From NCBI GenBank assembly GCA_946539945.1, contig CAMNHX010000113.1, positions 1 through 5,969 on the forward strand: a stretch of DNA of 5,969 nucleotides, read 5' to 3'. The notes beneath the pieces are model-generated. The model was not told where the DNA came from and searched no databases. It saw only the letters and a program-made list of their open reading frames with translations. This DNA comes from an uncultured Desulfobulbus sp. GTDB taxonomy: Bacteria; Desulfobacterota; Desulfobulbia; Desulfobulbales; Desulfobulbaceae. A program made the translations under genes and the position numbers. Every line of letters starts with the position of its first letter. The first letter of the stretch is position 1. This document shows positions 5,561 through 5,969 of this stretch, piece by piece.

Positions 5561-5969
5561 AGCTCCTGTTCCTGCCTGTCTTGACCTGCCTGTCGCTTTT
5601 TGTTGCCTGCGCCCAGACTCCGAAAGCGCCACAGACGCCGCCAGACCTCGCTCCCTTGAAGCCTGTAGCTGCTCCGCTCACCTGCGCAGACTTTTTCCCG
5701 CAGGGCGATTGGCAGTATGTTCACGACATCCGCTTTCAGCTTGCCAGCGGCATGGGTAGCGGCTCGGCCATTGGCATTGCGGTGTTGCGCGGTCAGAGTA
5801 TCCGGGTTGCCCTGACCACAGTGGAGGGGCTGACGATCTTTGAGGCCCAGGCTGACAGCAAGGGTGGAATTGAGGTGACACGGGCCTTGCCGCCCTTTGA
5901 CAGCCCGTATTTTGCCGAAAACCTGCTGAATGACATCCGGCTCCTGTTCATTCCGCCTCTGGGATTGGT
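5557..5969 (+). CDS. Outer-membrane-type lipoprotein, DUF3261-like, 3' end outside window
   Basis: The gene starts at ATG 5557, overlapping the lolA-like stop (ATGA), and stays open to the right edge (137 complete codons). The N terminus is a lipoprotein signal: K2, a hydrophobic stretch, then the lipobox-like F-V-A-C with C18 as the lipidation site. A Pro/Ala/Thr-rich linker covers about residues 19-40. The segment near the window end, LPPFDSPYFAENLLNDIRL, resembles the 'P...p..LL.Dlql..wP' region of DUF3261 lipoproteins, which often sit beside LolA-like and acyl-chain genes in aryl-polyene clusters. The residue at -3 is Phe, so the lipobox is not perfect. The role is unknown; it is presumably an envelope partner for delivery of the product. 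The family call is from memory of its pattern and is moderate. Confidence 0.65.
   Translation, partial: MKLLFLPVLTCLSLFVACAQTPKAPQTPPDLAPLKPVAAPLTCADFFPQGDWQYVHDIRFQLASGMGSGSAIGIAVLRGQSIRVALTTVEGLTIFEAQADSKGGIEVTRALPPFDSPYFAENLLNDIRLLFIPPLGL

Noticed and set aside
4826..5632. Minus-strand frame of 268 codons opposite the lolA-like gene
   Set aside because: Antisense to a well-supported LolA pattern with signal peptide; no recognisable domain.

Overview
The window looks like a chromosomal segment of a Gram-negative, probably anaerobic bacterium. All recognisable genes are on the + strand, and most have moderately high GC. An NfnAB-type ferredoxin:NADP oxidoreductase, a LytM/M23 peptidase with an Arg-rich N-terminal region, and a LolA plus lipoprotein pair together suggest a Desulfovibrio-like sulfate reducer. 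That placement is inference from gene content and protein style; there is no marker gene here.

Layout. Positions 1-939 hold the 3' part of an M23 (LytM) peptidoglycan endopeptidase gene. It is open at the left edge and is followed by a perfect 15-bp hairpin terminator. A two-gene operon follows (1142-3392): nfnA and nfnB overlap by 11 bp, with the nfnB ribosome binding site inside nfnA, and the operon ends in a second hairpin. The intergenic region after it (3393-3596) carries a REP-like repeat element.

Positions 3597-4652 hold a strikingly AT-rich gene for a stand-alone asparagine-synthetase-type PP-loop protein with no glutaminase domain. Its composition differs sharply from both neighbours, so it was probably acquired separately. 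Its stop overlaps the next reading frame by 4 bp (GTGA).

The last part (about 4650-5969) returns to GC-rich sequence. It holds the N-terminal two thirds of a hot-dog 3-hydroxyacyl-ACP dehydratase (FabZ/ApeI-like), a LolA-like periplasmic lipoprotein carrier, and a DUF3261-like lipoprotein that runs off the right edge. This trio is the kind found in aryl-polyene and related outer-membrane polyketide/fatty-acid gene clusters. The dehydratase frame has no stop: it breaks off mid-domain and reads in frame through the Shine-Dalgarno leader and start codon of the lolA-like gene. This suggests either a deletion that left a dehydratase remnant or a natural fusion.

How the genes work together. The M23 peptidase acts on cell-wall peptidoglycan. 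NfnAB balances NADH, NADPH and ferredoxin in the cytoplasm. The last three or four genes appear to be one translationally coupled unit for making and delivering an envelope lipid or polyene, with ketosynthase, ketoreductase and MMPL exporter genes expected to the right of the window. The most interesting points are the truncated or fused dehydratase-LolA frame and the foreign-looking PP-loop gene coupled to it.
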